Assembly: GCA_043755815.1 (NCBI GenBank)
Contig: JAYUSF010000155.1
Coordinates: 1 to 5,393, forward strand
From: CAIWAH01 sp043755815
GTDB lineage: Bacteria; Verrucomicrobiota; Verrucomicrobiia; Limisphaerales; UBA9464
Direction of reading: 5' to 3'
DNA: 5,393 nucleotides
The stretch's first letter is position 1; each line of letters begins with the position of its first letter. The notes under the pieces are model-generated. The model was not told the origin of the DNA. It ran no database searches and worked only from the letters and a program-made list of their open reading frames with translations. Of the stretch, positions 4,972-5,393 are shown one piece after another. The position numbers were made by a program, and so were the translations under genes.

Positions 4972-5393
4972 TCAGCGTTTCCCCGTCGTGAGTTTCGCGG
5001 GCAGCGGAATGTCCACGGCGATCTCGGTCCCGCTCCGGTGCGCGGAGGCGATCTTGAGCTTGCCGTTCACGTAGGCCGCCCGTTCGCGCATGCTGAGCAG
5101 GCCCAGGCCGCCCTTGCCGTGCTGCTGGTCGGGATAGTTCGCCTTCGGGTCGAAGCCGAGGCCGTCGTCCTGGACCACAAGTTGGACGCCGCCGTTGGTC
5201 TTCGTCAGACGCACCGTCACGTGGCTGGCGTGGGCGTGTTGCCGGACATTCAGCAGGGCCTCCTGGAGGATGCGGTAGAGGGTGAGCTCGATGTCGGAGG
5301 GCAGGCGCGTTGCCAGTTCGAGGCTGGTGAGCCGGAGCGGAACGCCCGTCCGTTCCGTGAACTCGGTGCCCATGCTGCGCATGAGGGCGACGA
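4972..5393 (-). CDS. NarL-type sensor histidine kinase, C-terminal part
   Basis: Only the last 139 complete codons are in the window; the frame is open to the right edge, so the start lies outside. The visible part is an HATPase_c domain: N-box YRILQEALLNVRQHA, with the Asn for Mg-ATP, then the G1 box DDGLGFDP, then the G2 box GKGGLGLLSMRERA, and the closing GTEIAVDIPLP strand. The EALLN(x)4HA and GLGLLSMRER signatures are those of the NarX/DegS class of kinases, which use a HisKA_3 dimerisation domain and partner with NarL/FixJ regulators such as the one encoded next. The phospho-acceptor histidine and any sensor or membrane segments are outside the window, so the signal is unknown. The stop is TGA at 4972-4974. 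The gene is intact as far as it can be seen. Confidence 0.92.
   Translation of the reverse strand, partial: VALMRSMGTEFTERTGVPLRLTSLELATRLPSDIELTLYRILQEALLNVRQHAHASHVTVRLTKTNGGVQLVVQDDGLGFDPKANYPDQQHGKGGLGLLSMRERAAYVNGKLKIASAHRSGTEIAVDIPLPAKLTTGKR

Overview
The window is a GC-rich bacterial chromosomal segment in which every supported gene lies on the minus strand. Seven genes are visible, and the first in transcription order is cut by the right edge. The best taxonomic guess is Verrucomicrobiota or a near relative. This rests on the style of the LuxR-type response regulator and thioredoxin, on the pairing of a PRC-barrel/BON protein with a DUF892 protein, and on the absence of a recognisable Shine-Dalgarno sequence before any start. 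It is a recollection-based inference, not a database result.

Right part (about 3434-5393), signalling: the C-terminal ATPase end of a NarL-type sensor histidine kinase is followed by a NarL/FixJ response regulator (receiver plus LuxR-type HTH), a probable cognate pair. A 221-base intergenic stretch follows, holding a large imperfect palindrome (4035-4097) and a 7-bp inverted repeat that looks like an operator (3984-4005). Next comes a stand-alone CheY-like receiver protein.

Middle (3006-3338): a small cytoplasmic thioredoxin with an intact WCGPC site.

Left part (90-2796), a stress/envelope cluster: an exported protein with two PRC-barrel units, a QRNxxx hexapeptide repeat linker and a C-terminal BON domain; then a glycine-zipper protein of the general-stress/DUF3341-like type; then a YciF-type (DUF892) ferritin-like protein. 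The gaps are 69 and 67 bases. The second gap contains a perfect 13-bp hairpin that may separate or tune expression of the last gene.

Taken together, the window reads as environmental sensing next to envelope-stress and redox protection. The link between the two halves is proximity only. I found no tRNA, rRNA, CRISPR array, transposase or prophage gene, and no convincing plus-strand gene. I do not see a clearly new system. The most notable items are the repeat-linked double PRC-barrel/BON protein, the REP-like palindrome, and the inverted repeat upstream of the orphan receiver gene.
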